A DNA stretch of 64,000 bases from Phocaeicola coprophilus (GTDB lineage Bacteria; Bacteroidota; Bacteroidia; Bacteroidales; Bacteroidaceae), in contig JACJJM010000010.1 of NCBI GenBank assembly GCA_016900015.1, positions 56,345-120,344 on the forward strand, in the 5' to 3' direction. The notes below the pieces were generated by a model. The model was not told the origin of the DNA. It made no database searches and saw only the letters and a program-made list of their open reading frames with translations. Shown here piece by piece: positions 1 through 8,687 of this stretch; within the stretch, counting starts at the first letter, position 1; every line of letters starts with the position of its first letter. Made by a program: the position numbers and the translations under genes.

Positions 1-24
1 GCGATTGAACTCTACGGATCATAA
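1..24 (+). CDS. 3' end of an unidentified upstream gene (partial)
   Basis: The first frame of the window reads seven sense codons (AIELYGS) and a TAA at 22-24, then 13 nt to the rfbD start. The short gap and same strand fit the tail of a gene co-transcribed with rfbD. Seven residues cannot identify the family. It could also be a chance open stretch. Confidence 0.3.
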   Translation, partial: AIELYGS

Positions 25-37
25 ACATCGTGCAGAC

Positions 38-901
38 ATGAAACAGATCGTAGTGACCGGGGCAGGGGGACAGTTGGGCAGCGAAATGCGTTGCCTGTCT
101 GCCGCTCATCCCGACTTGGAGTTTGACTTTGCCGATTCCTCCCGACTCGACGTGACGGACCGCCAGGCTGTCCTTGCTTACCTGGATGCCCATCCTGCGG
201 ACATCATCGTGAATTGTGCCGCTTATACGGCCGTTGACCGTGCGGAGGATGATGCGGAGGCGTGTCGCCGTGTCAATGCACTTGCCCCGGCTTATCTGGC
301 CGAAGCGGCGGAGGTGCATGGCGCAACCTTGATACATGTCTCGACCGATTACGTGTTTGACGGCAGAAACTTCCGTCCTTACGTGGAGACAGACGCGACC
401 TGTCCGGCGACGGTCTACGGCCGGACAAAGCTCGAGGGCGAGCGTCGTGTGCTCGAAGGTTGCTCCCGTGCGATGGTCGTCCGCACGTCGTGGCTCTATT
501 CGAGCTATGGCAACAACTTCGTGAAGACGATGTTACGCCTGGGGCGGACGCGTTCGGAGCTGGGTGTCGTCTTTGACCAGGTGGGGACACCTACGTATGC
601 TGCCGATTTGGCTTGCGCCCTTGTCGAGTCTATCCGCCAAGGCATTGTCCCCGGGCTATACCACTTCAGCGATGAAGGGGTGTGCAGTTGGTATGACTTG
701 GCCAAGGCCGTGCACCGCCTGGCCGGCATTACGACGTGTCACGTCCGCCCGCTGCACACTGATGAGTATCCCACTCGTGCCTGCCGGCCTCACTATTCGG
801 TGCTCGACAAGACTAAGATAAAACAAACATACGGCATAGCCATTCCCCATTGGGAAGCATCCCTGGAGGCATGCCTCAAGATACTAAACTCACAAGAATG
901 A
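38..901 (+). CDS. rfbD: dTDP-4-dehydrorhamnose reductase
   Basis: 287 aa. Reduces dTDP-4-dehydro-L-rhamnose to dTDP-L-rhamnose with NAD(P)H, the last step of activated rhamnose synthesis for surface glycans, in the cytoplasm. The N-terminal Rossmann motif GAGGQLG is at about residues 8-14, STDYVFDG at 102-109, and the SDR catalytic pair is Y127/K131 (VYGRTK). An in-frame TTG at 5 would add 11 residues, but ATG 38 puts the nucleotide-binding strand at the usual distance from the N-terminus. The other rml genes are not next to it. The stop overlaps the prfC start (ATGATG), so the two genes are probably translationally coupled. Confidence 0.93.
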   Translation: MKQIVVTGAGGQLGSEMRCLSAAHPDLEFDFADSSRLDVTDRQAVLAYLDAHPADIIVNCAAYTAVDRAEDDAEACRRVNALAPAYLAEAAEVHGATLIHVSTDYVFDGRNFRPYVETDATCPATVYGRTKLEGERRVLEGCSRAMVVRTSWLYSSYGNNFVKTMLRLGRTRSELGVVFDQVGTPTYAADLACALVESIRQGIVPGLYHFSDEGVCSWYDLAKAVHRLAGITTCHVRPLHTDEYPTRACRPHYSVLDKTKIKQTYGIAIPHWEASLEACLKILNSQE

Positions 902-2466
902 TGAACGAAATAGAAAGAAGACGTACTTTTGCAATCATTGCCCACCCGGATGCGGGTAAGACATCGCTCACCGAGAAGCTCCTCCTTTTCGGAGGGCAGA
1001 TACAGGTGGCCGGCGCCGTGAAGTCGAACAAGATAAAGAAAACTGCCACGTCCGACTGGATGGACATCGAAAAGCAACGTGGTATCTCCGTCACGACTTC
1101 GGTCATGGAGTTTGACTATCAAGGCTATAAAATCAATATCCTCGACACTCCCGGCCACCAGGACTTTGCTGAAGACACCTATCGCACGCTGACGGCTGTC
1201 GACAGTGTCATCATCGTCGTTGACGGAGCCAAGGGTGTGGAGACGCAGACCCGCAAGCTGATGGAGGTCTGCCGCATGAGGAATACGCCCGTGATTATAT
1301 TCGTCAACAAGATGGACCGCGAAGGAAAAGACCCTTTCGACCTGCTCGACGAGTTGGAAGAAGAGCTTCATATTGCCGTCCGTCCCCTCTCGTGGCCCAT
1401 CGACCAGGGACAGCGTTTTAAAGGCGTGTACAACATTTATGAGCAAAATCTGAACCTCTTCCAACCTTCCAAGCAGGTGGTGACAGAGAAAGTCCAGGTG
1501 GACATACACACGGAGGAGCTGGATAGCCACATTGGCGCACCTCTTGCAGAGAAACTGCGTTCTGACCTGGAACTCATCGAAGGGGTCTATCCGGCCTTTG
1601 AGGTGCAAGATTACCTGAAGGGCGAGCTGGCTCCTGTGTTTTTTGGTTCGGCATTGAACAACTTCGGTGTGCAGGAATTGCTCGATTGCTTTGTGGAGAT
1701 TGCCCCGTCGCCCCGTCCCGTGATGGCCGAGGAGCGCGAGGTGCGTCCTGATGAACCGCGCTTCACAGGCTTCATCTTCAAGATAACGGCCAACATTGAC
1801 CCCAACCATCGTTCGTGTGTAGCTTTCTGTAAAGTTTGCTCCGGTCGCTTCCAGCGCAATACGCCCTACCTGCATGTGCGCCACGGGAAGACGATGCGTT
1901 TCTCTTCGCCCACACAATTTATGGCTCAGCGGAAGACGACAGTGGACGAAGCATGGGCCGGAGACATCATCGGCCTGCCCGACAACGGAACCTTTAAGAT
2001 AGGTGATACGCTCACCGAAGGCGAGAACCTTCACTTCAAGGGCTTGCCCAGCTTCTCGCCGGAGATGTTCAAGTATATCGAGAATGCCGACCCGATGAAA
2101 GCCAAACAGTTGGCCAAGGGCATCGATCAGTTGATGGATGAAGGCGTAGCGCAGTTGTTTGTCAATCAGTTTAATGGGCGCAAGATTATCGGCACGGTGG
2201 GCCAGTTGCAATTTGAAGTCATACAGTATCGTTTGGAGAATGAATACAATGCCCGTTGTCGTTGGGAACCATTGAGTCTGTATAAGGCATGTTGGATTGA
2301 GAGCGACGACGAGGCCGAACTGGAAGCGTTCAAGAAGCGTAAGTATCAGTATATGGCCTGTGACCGGGAAGGCCGTGATGTGTTCTTGGCAGACAGTGGC
2401 TATGTACTGCAGATGGCACAAAACGACTTTAAACACATCCGTTTCCATTTTACCAGCGAGTTTTAA
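898..2466 (+). CDS. prfC: Peptide chain release factor 3 (RF3)
   Basis: 522 aa translational GTPase that recycles RF1/RF2 from ribosomes after peptide release. G-domain motifs are visible: P-loop AHPDAGKT at residues 15-22, the DIEKQRGIS switch, DTPGHQDF and NKMDRE. The C-terminal two thirds carry EF-Tu/EF-G-like domains, and the length is usual for RF3. Family members start at [10 protein letters not shown], so ATG 898 (ATGA overlap with rfbD) or ATG 901 is chosen over TTG 850, which would lie deep inside rfbD. A hairpin terminator follows 20 nt after the stop. The opposite strand also stays open over almost the whole gene, a composition effect. Confidence 0.96.
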   Translation: MMNEIERRRTFAIIAHPDAGKTSLTEKLLLFGGQIQVAGAVKSNKIKKTATSDWMDIEKQRGISVTTSVMEFDYQGYKINILDTPGHQDFAEDTYRTLTAVDSVIIVVDGAKGVETQTRKLMEVCRMRNTPVIIFVNKMDREGKDPFDLLDELEEELHIAVRPLSWPIDQGQRFKGVYNIYEQNLNLFQPSKQVVTEKVQVDIHTEELDSHIGAPLAEKLRSDLELIEGVYPAFEVQDYLKGELAPVFFGSALNNFGVQELLDCFVEIAPSPRPVMAEEREVRPDEPRFTGFIFKITANIDPNHRSCVAFCKVCSGRFQRNTPYLHVRHGKTMRFSSPTQFMAQRKTTVDEAWAGDIIGLPDNGTFKIGDTLTEGENLHFKGLPSFSPEMFKYIENADPMKAKQLAKGIDQLMDEGVAQLFVNQFNGRKIIGTVGQLQFEVIQYRLENEYNARCRWEPLSLYKACWIESDDEAELEAFKKRKYQYMACDREGRDVFLADSGYVLQMAQNDFKHIRFHFTSEF

Positions 2467-2485
2467 TCATCCTATAAGTAGGAGG

Positions 2486-2524
2486 GCAAAGGCCGGAGTC
2501 ACGTCTGATTCCGGCCTTTGCTTT
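2486..2524 (+). terminator. Hairpin terminator after prfC
   Basis: Perfect 12-bp arms GCAAAGGCCGGA (2486-2497) and TCCGGCCTTTGC (2510-2521), with partial pairing continuing into the loop, then a short T-containing tract. It lies 20 nt after the prfC stop and before the separately transcribed flavodoxin gene. Confidence 0.7.
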
Positions 2525-2653
2525 GCATGTACCTGAAACCTGTTAGCCATAAGTAGGTATGACAAGCGTCGTAAAACCCCTATTATTAGGTATTTCACAT
2601 TCGGCGGCGATGCGTTTACTTTGCACTATCGAAATCATTAATACAAAACGAGT

Positions 2654-3154
2654 ATGAAAAAGATTGGTATATTTTATGGTTCCTCCACTGGGACTACCGA
2701 GAGTGTGGCAAACGCCATTGCAAACAAACTGGGTGTATCTGCGTCAGACGTACACGATGTGGCTAAAATGACAGCAGACATGGTCAAAGCCTATGATTTG
2801 CTGGTCTTGGGAACGTCGACTTGGGGTGACGGAGAGTTGCAGGATGATTGGTATGACGGCGTGAAGCTGCTCCAAGCATGTGATTTGAAATCCAAGGAAA
2901 TCGCACTTTTCGGTTGTGGTGATTCGGAGTCTTATGGTGACACCTTCTGTGATGGTATCGGTGTGCTCTACGAAGAGTTGAAAGATACAGGCTGCACGTT
3001 TGTGGGCAATCACGTAGACCCTTCGGGCTATAGTTATGGGTCTTCCATAGCGGTAATTGACGGGAAGTTTGTCGGCCTGCCGCTTGACGAAATGAATGAG
3101 TCGGACAAGACGGATTCCCGCATCGATGAGTGGATAAAGGATTTGACTGTTTAA
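2654..3154 (+). CDS. fldA: Flavodoxin
   Basis: 166 aa long-chain flavodoxin, a soluble FMN electron carrier that replaces ferredoxin. The FMN phosphate-binding loop GSSTGTTES is at residues 9-17. [12 protein letters not shown] and [16 protein letters not shown] are the two isoalloxazine-contacting loops, and the inserted 20-residue loop of long-chain flavodoxins is present. The gap to prfC is 187 nt and contains a terminator, so it has its own promoter; TTTACTTTG near 2615-2623 resembles a Bacteroides -7 box one base short. The neighbour DUF2023 gene is a known partner in Bacteroidetes and Epsilonproteobacteria, suggesting a shared redox role under iron limitation (inference). Confidence 0.95.
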   Translation: MKKIGIFYGSSTGTTESVANAIANKLGVSASDVHDVAKMTADMVKAYDLLVLGTSTWGDGELQDDWYDGVKLLQACDLKSKEIALFGCGDSESYGDTFCDGIGVLYEELKDTGCTFVGNHVDPSGYSYGSSIAVIDGKFVGLPLDEMNESDKTDSRIDEWIKDLTV

Positions 3155-3180
3155 TTCATCCTAAAAACGACACATGGCCT

Positions 3181-3531
3181 ATGATGACTTCGGATGCTTT
3201 TCCTGCCGATTTGAAAGTGTTTTTGAATCATGTATATGAGTTCAAGAAGGGAGTGCGCAACATGGTGCTCTACACCACGAACCGTAAGAATGAATCCTTT
3301 GCGGTCGCCCGCTTGGCCAGTCAGCACATCGCTTACTGTGTGCAACCGGTGGACAGCCGGCGCATCAATCTTTTTTTCGGTCGTCCGGAGTGTATCAATG
3401 CCATTCGTTTCATGGCCACCCGTCCGCTCAATGAACTGACGCCGGAAGAGGATTTTATCCTCGGTGCCATGTTGGGTTACGACATTTGTGGGCAGTGCCG
3501 TCGTTATTGCAAGCGGAAAGCGGAGGTCTGA
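3181..3531 (+). CDS. DUF2023 family protein
   Basis: 116 aa cytoplasmic protein of unknown function, recognised as DUF2023 from the pattern [19 protein letters not shown] followed by a C-terminal CxxCxxYC cluster (CGQCRRYC). The Cys cluster could bind a metal or be redox active. It follows fldA by 26 nt, so they are very likely one transcript, and the pairing is conserved in relatives. Adjacent ATGs at 3181 and 3184 are both possible; a GTG at 3130 inside fldA would add residues not seen in the family. No clear terminator follows. Confidence 0.8.
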   Translation: MMTSDAFPADLKVFLNHVYEFKKGVRNMVLYTTNRKNESFAVARLASQHIAYCVQPVDSRRINLFFGRPECINAIRFMATRPLNELTPEEDFILGAMLGYDICGQCRRYCKRKAEV

Positions 3532-3647
3532 AGCCGGTATTCATGTATTTCTTTTTAGCATCTATCCCACGGATATTCGGGAGGTAGGATGTCCGCATGG
3601 GGGCTGCGCATGCCGCAAGGCGTGTGCAGTCTTTTTTGTATGGAACG

Positions 3648-3803
3648 GGTATGGAATCTTCCGTTCCAGAAATCATTTTGAGCCAAGAATCGTTGAATCT
3701 TCTTTGCCGGCAGGCCATTTGTAGCAAGAATCATTGATTCTACTGTTCCCAAAAATGTTTTGGTTCAGGAATCACGGATTCTGCCATCCCGAGAAGTTCG
3801 TAT
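3648..3803. repeat. Degenerate 41-bp tandem repeat with palindromic GAATC...GATTC cores
   Basis: The 348-nt gap between the DUF2023 gene and the convergent dlt-like operon holds three units of 41 bp (3681, 3722, 3763) plus a 33-bp partial unit at 3648. Each has GAATC near its start (3654, 3687, 3728, 3769), usually mirrored a few bases later to give palindromes such as AGAATCATTGATTCT, and the first three end in TTTTG or TTTG. The rest of each unit has diverged. No gene is visible in this gap. It may be a worn-out minisatellite or a set of binding sites. Confidence 0.6.
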
Positions 3804-3879
3804 AGGGCCGATGACGGCGCGCACGACTATCCTTCCGGACCTTCCCGATGTGTAGGCGGGCCGCACGTGGTGGCGGGTG

Positions 3880-4950
3880 TCAGGGATGTGTCTGGGAATC
3901 CCGGGCTGGACAGTGGGGACGGGACGGGCATGGCTTTCCGTAGATGATGCCGAGGAGGCGTTCGCTGAGTTGCGGGCGGTAGTGTGCGCGCTCGTAATAA
4001 TTGTGGTAGTCCTCTGTGAACTCGTTGACGCCGCTGAAGTCATAGACCACCCCTTTGCCGAAGATGCTGTCCATCTCGGCCTTGTCGGCCGGGTTGAATC
4101 GGCGTTGGTCCCAGTCAGGGCTGATGATGATGCGCACCGATGTGTGGTGGCGGCGGAGCAGCCCGGCTATCTCTTCCAGCACTTCCTTTTGCGGTTGGCG
4201 GATGACGGAGCCGATGGTGTCGGCCTTCTCATTTCGCGGCGGGAACTCGTGCCGGCGGTTGTTCCAGTAGTTTTCGCCCTCCTGGCTTATCATCCGCTCG
4301 CGCGGGTTGAGCGCGTCGTTGTTCATGGAGTTGCGCACGCGTCCGTGGGGATTCATGTGCTTCATCGATGGCAACACTTTGCCCGTCAGGCGGTAGCGCA
4401 GGTACGAGGGGAGGAAGGACGGCATGCAGAATGCCTGGAGGAATTCGAGTTGCACCTTCAGCGGGTGTTCGCCGGAGATGTCGGCGGGGAGGATGTTGGC
4501 GTAGCCCGTCGAGGGCTTGAGGGTCGCTATCGAATAGTAGTCGAGCACCATCAGCACGTTTTTCAGGTCGGCGCCTTCGCGTTCCAAGGCGCGCAGTTTC
4601 AGCAGGATGGTCGTGCATCGCTCGCCGTTTCCGGGCATCCGCATAGCGCGGGAAGTACTGTCCAAGTGGCTTTCCCACAGGGCGCAGGGGAAAGCCATCG
4701 TACAGGAGTTCCCGAGGATGAAGGAGTTGAACGGGAGACTGTCGCGGCGGTTCAGGTAGATATTCCAGCCGACGCATTCCTCGTTGAGGGTGACATCTGA
4801 GTCGTAATTCTTGTAGGGGCGTATCACTTTGAAGGGGTCGTCATGGAAATAGAGCAGGATGACGGCCCAAAAGGGGAGGCTGAAGCACAGGAGTTTGCAG
4901 ATGACTTTCCGTGCAGCGTGTTTTTGTTTGGGTGTGTGGTTCTCGTCCAT
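3880..4950 (-). CDS. SGNH/DltD-like envelope protein of a dlt-like acylation operon
   Basis: 356 aa. A cytoplasmic N-terminus is followed by one membrane segment (about residues 18-36), then a probably periplasmic domain. FILGNSCTM (Ser82) looks like the block I nucleophile of SGNH hydrolases. DYHNYYERAHYRP near residues 318-330 resembles the C-terminal Asp-x-x-His block. The order ligase-carrier-MBOAT-this gene matches dltA-C-B-D-like systems, where the DltD-type protein hands the acyl group to the final polymer. It starts 4 nt after the MBOAT stop. Substrate and acceptor are unknown. Overall similarity to DltD is inferred from position and these motifs only. Confidence 0.6.
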   Translation of the reverse strand: MDENHTPKQKHAARKVICKLLCFSLPFWAVILLYFHDDPFKVIRPYKNYDSDVTLNEECVGWNIYLNRRDSLPFNSFILGNSCTMAFPCALWESHLDSTSRAMRMPGNGERCTTILLKLRALEREGADLKNVLMVLDYYSIATLKPSTGYANILPADISGEHPLKVQLEFLQAFCMPSFLPSYLRYRLTGKVLPSMKHMNPHGRVRNSMNNDALNPRERMISQEGENYWNNRRHEFPPRNEKADTIGSVIRQPQKEVLEEIAGLLRRHHTSVRIIISPDWDQRRFNPADKAEMDSIFGKGVVYDFSGVNEFTEDYHNYYERAHYRPQLSERLLGIIYGKPCPSRPHCPARDSQTHP

Positions 4951-4954
4951 CGTG

Positions 4955-6345
4955 TTAAAACTGTAGGTAGATGAAATTTTCCGTTCCTATCTTGCCGTAG
5001 GCAAACAGGACGATGACAATCGCGTAGTATATGGCCCATCGGAGCCAGACGGGCTTCTCCTGGAGGGCGTGGAGAAGGTCTTTGCGGGCTGCGAAGTGTT
5101 CGTAGGCCAGCATCAGCAGGAGCGTCGAACCGGCCACGATGAGGGCATGGTCGGAGAGACCTAAGTTGAGTTCCTTCCAGGTGAGGTGTGTCCGGAAGGA
5201 GATGTGACTGAGGAAATAGAGGGCGTCGTCCATCGTTTTGGTGCGGAAAAACACCAGCGAGAAGGCGAAGATGAGGTAGGTGCGGACGATGGAGCAGATG
5301 GAGAAAAGCCGGTCTCCCATGCGTTGGTGTGCTGCTTCGCGCAGGCGTTGCGTCTTGTTCTCCCACACGATGAACACGCCTTGGATGAGACCGTAGACAG
5401 CGAAGGTCCAGCCCGTCCCGTGCCACACGCCCAGTAGGATGAAGGTGACAAGCAGGCTCAGCGTGAGTCCCGAAGTTCCCCACCTGCGGGTGAAGGATGC
5501 GAGTGGCATGTACAGGTAGTCGCGCACCCAGAAGGAGAGCGACATGTGCCAGCGTCGCCAGAAATCAGCCGTGGTCTGTGCCGTGAACGGACGGTCGAAA
5601 TTGGGGGAGAGGCGGATGCCGAACAGCATGGCGCATCCGATGGCGATGTCGGTATAGCCCGAGAAGTCGGCATAAAGTTCCACGGGGTAGAGCAGGCCGG
5701 CCATGAGCAGCTGCACGCCTGAGGCTGTCCGGACGGAGTCGAACACGCTGTCGATGCCGGGCGCGAGGTGGTCGGCCTGCATCAGTTTCTTGACCAGCCC
5801 CACGGCAATCGTCAGTAGCCCGTAGGTCATCATCCTGTAAGGGACGGGGCGCATCTCCCGGATTTGCGGGAGCAGGTCGGCCGGGCGTTCGATGGGTCCG
5901 GACAGGAATTTCATGAAGAGTAGCATGTAGAGCAGGAAGGCGGGCAGGGAGTGTTCGGCCTTTTCTTCCTTCCAGTAGATTTCCGTGAGATAGGCCACGG
6001 CCTGGAACGTGTAGAAGGATATACCCAAGGGGAAGAGGATGCTTGTCTGGCCCATCCACCAGGAATGGCGGAAGCCTGTCCACAGGAGCAGGAGGGCGGC
6101 GATGCCCGTCCAGTAGGCCGTGCGTGCCTGCCCGCCGCGCTGTTGCGCCCGCTCCATCAGTCGTGCGGTGGCATAGGTCAGCAGGCTGACGGCCAGTGCT
6201 GTGAGCAGGAAGGAAAGATTGTAATAGCGATGAAGGCACAGCTCGCCGTCAGCATCACGTACTTGCGATGGCGGGCAGGGGTCGCGTGGAAGGCGATGAA
6301 GCTGAGCAGGAGCAGTGCGACGAACTCGAACGAGATGAATGACAT
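4955..6345 (-). CDS. MBOAT O-acyltransferase (DltB/AlgI-like), apparent frameshift near 6227
   Basis: Polytopic membrane acyltransferase that would move an acyl group across the inner membrane onto a surface polymer. The main frame (4955-6157, 400 aa from an internal ATG) has FPLGISFYTFQ, the conserved DFSGYTD and PNFDRPF regions, FWRRWHMSLSFW, and the catalytic His in LLGVWHGTGW. The protein ends in FIYLQF, like the C-terminal Tyr motif of DltX and stand-alone MBOATs. The normal N-terminus (MSFISFEFVALLLL...) is encoded from ATG 6345 but in another frame. One missing base at about 6227-6228 joins the two, giving a predicted 463 aa, the usual family length. Either a recent inactivation or a sequence error. 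Confidence 0.8.
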
Positions 6346-6361
6346 GGCGTTGATTTCTCCG

Positions 6362-6607
6362 TTAGGGCTGGCGTTTGGTGATGATGGCTCGGCAGAGGTC
6401 GCCCACGTCTTTTAATTTCACGATGTCCCGGAAGGTGAATCTCACTCCGAATGCTTTTTCCACTTCACTGATGAGCAGCATATTGGTCAGTGAGTCCCAA
6501 CCGTCCACGTCGCGTGCGGTGGTGCTCTCGGTCAGTGTGATGTCTTCTCTTTTGAGAACCTTGCGGAATATCTGGCTCAGGTTCTCCAGTAACTCAGTTG
6601 TTTGCAT
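6362..6607 (-). CDS. Acyl carrier protein (DltC-like)
   Basis: 81 aa helical carrier protein. Ser39 in GWDSLTN is the expected 4'-phosphopantetheine attachment site. It would be loaded by the adenylating ligase encoded just upstream, with which it overlaps by 14 nt, and would deliver the acyl or aminoacyl group to the MBOAT encoded 16 nt downstream. It is not the housekeeping fatty-acid ACP, which carries a DSLD-type motif and sits with fab genes. The attached group cannot be read from the sequence. Confidence 0.85.
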   Translation of the reverse strand: MQTTELLENLSQIFRKVLKREDITLTESTTARDVDGWDSLTNMLLISEVEKAFGVRFTFRDIVKLKDVGDLCRAIITKRQP

Positions 6608-8099
6608 GGTTTTCTATGTTTTGCTTGATGGTTTTTCGATCAGTCTTGTTGTTCGCGTTCAGGGGGAAGCTGGCGAAGAAATGGATGTGTTTGGGCAGCA
6701 TGTAGGAGGGCAGGCGTTCCTGGAGGTAAGACTCCAGTTCGTGCGTGCCGTTGGCCCCGTCTCCCTCCACGGCCAAGTGGAGTTCGCAGTTTCCTTCCTT
6801 GTCGAGGATGGGTAACACCACGGCGTTGCATGTGTGTCGGTAGAACGCCTTGGCCTGATGCTCGATCTCTCCGAGTTCGACCCGGAAGCCTTGTATCTTG
6901 ACTTGCGCGTCCTTCCGTCCGCAGTAGATGAGGTCGCCGTCGGCATCCATGCAGCATAGGTCGCCCGTCCGGTAGAAGAGTTTGCCGTTGGGCGTGGCCA
7001 TGAAACTTTCGGCCGTCTTCTCCGGTGACTTCCAGTAGCCTTTCATCACTTGCGGCCCGCTAATCCACAACTCGCCGGTCTGTCCTGCCGGGAGCGGCTG
7101 TCCGTCCTCTCCGGCTATCAGGCTCTCCATGCCGACAAACGGTTTGCCTATGGCCGCCATGCCGCTGTGTTGCTTGCACCCTTGGAGCGGCATGGGGTAG
7201 GAGGTGCAGTAGATGGTTGTTTCGGTCGGCCCGTAGAGGTTGACCACTTCGGCTTGCGGTATGCAGGGGCGGAAATCGGCCAGCAGGCTGACGTCGGTGG
7301 CCTCGGCGGTCACGACTAAATAGCGCAGGTGTGGCAAGTTGACTTCCGGGAAGTAGGGGCGGGACAACCTCAATACGGAAGGGGCAATGGCTGCAAATGT
7401 CAGTTGGTGACGTTCCATGATGTCGAGCACATTCAGGTATTTCATGCCGCTTTGGGGGACGGTGTAGATGCATGCCCCCACCGCCAAGGGATAGAGGAAG
7501 GACACGACCGACACATCAAAGGTCAGTTCGAACATCTGGAGCATGCGGTCCGTTTCGTCCAAATTCCATCCGAGTTTCCGGTAGGCCGTGTAGAATGCGT
7601 TCAGGTTATCCCGTGAGATGGGGACTCCTTTGGGCTCGCCAGTGCTGCCCGATGTGAAGATGATGTAGGCCGGTACGTCCGATGCCACTCGCGGACGGGC
7701 TACCCGGGGCTGTGCGGTGTATAATCGGGAATTCGTACAGAAACTGTCCATCTCGACATCCGGCGGCAACACGTCCCTCTTTTTGCTGTAGAGCAACAAC
7801 CTGATGTCGGCTTGCCGGGCAATCAGGCGGTTTCGTTCCGCAGGGTAGTCAGGGTGAAGGATGACGTAGGTTTTTCCGGAGAAAAGCACGGCGAGTATGG
7901 AAGCGTAGGTCTCCATGCAGTTTTCTGCAACGATGCCGATGACATCGGCCTGCTGTGTGCAGAGAGTAGTGCAGATGTCCCAGGCCTGTCCGAGCAGTTG
8001 TCCATAAGTATAGGTCTTTTCTTCTATGACCATGGCCGGACGCGAGATATGTGTGTTCGCCGAAGTTATAATGTCGTTAATCCAATCAGAAGTATGCAT
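6594..8099 (-). CDS. AMP-binding ligase (DltA-like, D-alanine/acyl carrier protein ligase)
   Basis: 501 aa stand-alone adenylation protein. ATP-binding loop YIIFTSGSTGEPKGVP is at residues 145-160. YRTGDL, GRKDAQVKIQGFRVELGEIE and the C-terminal NNKTDRK are present; K485 is the expected catalytic Lys. It activates an acid or amino acid as adenylate and loads the carrier protein encoded next. Length and domain plan fit DltA. It is the first gene of the minus-strand operon, preceded by an AT-rich region with a candidate promoter. D-alanine is the family default, but the substrate pocket was not decoded, so another acyl group is possible. Confidence 0.82.
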   Translation of the reverse strand: MHTSDWINDIITSANTHISRPAMVIEEKTYTYGQLLGQAWDICTTLCTQQADVIGIVAENCMETYASILAVLFSGKTYVILHPDYPAERNRLIARQADIRLLLYSKKRDVLPPDVEMDSFCTNSRLYTAQPRVARPRVASDVPAYIIFTSGSTGEPKGVPISRDNLNAFYTAYRKLGWNLDETDRMLQMFELTFDVSVVSFLYPLAVGACIYTVPQSGMKYLNVLDIMERHQLTFAAIAPSVLRLSRPYFPEVNLPHLRYLVVTAEATDVSLLADFRPCIPQAEVVNLYGPTETTIYCTSYPMPLQGCKQHSGMAAIGKPFVGMESLIAGEDGQPLPAGQTGELWISGPQVMKGYWKSPEKTAESFMATPNGKLFYRTGDLCCMDADGDLIYCGRKDAQVKIQGFRVELGEIEHQAKAFYRHTCNAVVLPILDKEGNCELHLAVEGDGANGTHELESYLQERLPSYMLPKHIHFFASFPLNANNKTDRKTIKQNIENHANN

Positions 8100-8229
8100 T
8101 TATTTATTCAATGTTTAATGTTGGTTTTATATAAAAAGGAAACTACATGTTTTATATGTAGAAAACTTTTGAATCATTTTATATATAATAACACTCTGGA
8201 TAAACAATATCCACCCTCTGCGTGCGGCG

Positions 8230-8264
8230 CAAATATAATTGAATATTCTATATTTTTTAGCAAA
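8230..8264 (-). promoter_or_regulatory. Candidate Bacteroides-type promoter of the dlt-like operon
   Basis: On the minus strand TATATTTG (8230-8237) matches the -7 consensus TAnnTTTG exactly, and TTTG (8261-8264) lies 23 nt further upstream, slightly more than the usual spacing. It would leave a leader of about 120 nt before the ligase ATG at 8099. The stretch 8100-8340 is much more AT-rich than the flanking genes; apart from a 6-bp inverted repeat (CTACAT/ATGTAG, 8143-8161) nothing else is evident in it. Confidence 0.5.
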
Positions 8265-8465
8265 CTCTGCGAATATTTTGGTTTGAAGTAGCAAAAAACG
8301 CACATCGGAATAATTGTGAAAACTACAATCTATTGGCGAGGAGTGAGACGATAGTTGGAACATGGCTTTTTCATTTAGACAGCAGATAGAAATCACGACG
8401 TCCGTATTCTCCGCATTCGGATGTCTGATGCCGGTCCTGCCCGTCACAACCTCGCTTCTTTCGGT

Positions 8466-8565
8466 AGCCCTTAACACCGTCCGACCACGGAAAGGAGGGT
8501 AGCCGAGGACGGAAAGGAATCCGTGGTCGGACGGAAAGGAAGGCTAGGTCGCCGCCCTTTAAAGC
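8466..8565. repeat. 22-bp-period mosaic element, copy 1
   Basis: Three units of exactly 22 bp (8484-8505, 8506-8527, 8528-8549), each with CGGAAAGGA at the same phase. They are preceded by CCCTTAACACCGTCCG and followed by CGCCGCCCTTTAAAGC. CGACCACGGA and TCCGTGGTCGG occur inside, so parts can pair as inverted repeats. It sits between the divergent dlt-like operon and tsaC, about 60 bp upstream of the tsaC promoter. It shares its modules with copies at 17194, 26837, 42126, 52094 and 59688. Confidence 0.8.
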
Positions 8566-8626
8566 TTGTTTTGCTCTTTTCAAATGAAAGTGCCGTGTAG
8601 TAGGAAACCTTATTTTTCGTCGGCCT

Positions 8627-8658
8627 ATTGCCTGTGAATGGATAACTTGTTACATTTG
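8627..8658 (+). promoter_or_regulatory. Promoter of tsaC-clc-fmt
   Basis: TACATTTG (8651-8658) is an exact TAnnTTTG -7 box. ATTG (8627-8630) 20 nt upstream is close to the -33 TTTG box. Transcription would start near 8665, about 23 nt before the ATG at 8688. Confidence 0.65.
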
Positions 8659-8687
8659 CAGCCGATTCAACTAAAAGCAAGGAAATT

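Noticed and set aside
850..897. Longer prfC start (TTG 850 or ATG 871)
   Set aside because: RF3 proteins begin at [10 protein letters not shown]; the longer starts lie inside rfbD.
793..2448. A 551-codon open frame on the minus strand opposite prfC
   Set aside because: It mirrors the codon structure of prfC, has no recognisable domain and no promoter, and prfC is certain.
3560..3880. tRNA or small RNA gene in the 3.5-3.9 kb gap
   Set aside because: No cloverleaf or T-loop motif was found; palindromes follow the 41-bp repeat instead.
3877..4800. A 307-codon plus-strand open frame through the dlt-like region
   Set aside because: It is antisense to the SGNH-like gene, which has membrane and active-site features; the plus frame is a composition shadow.
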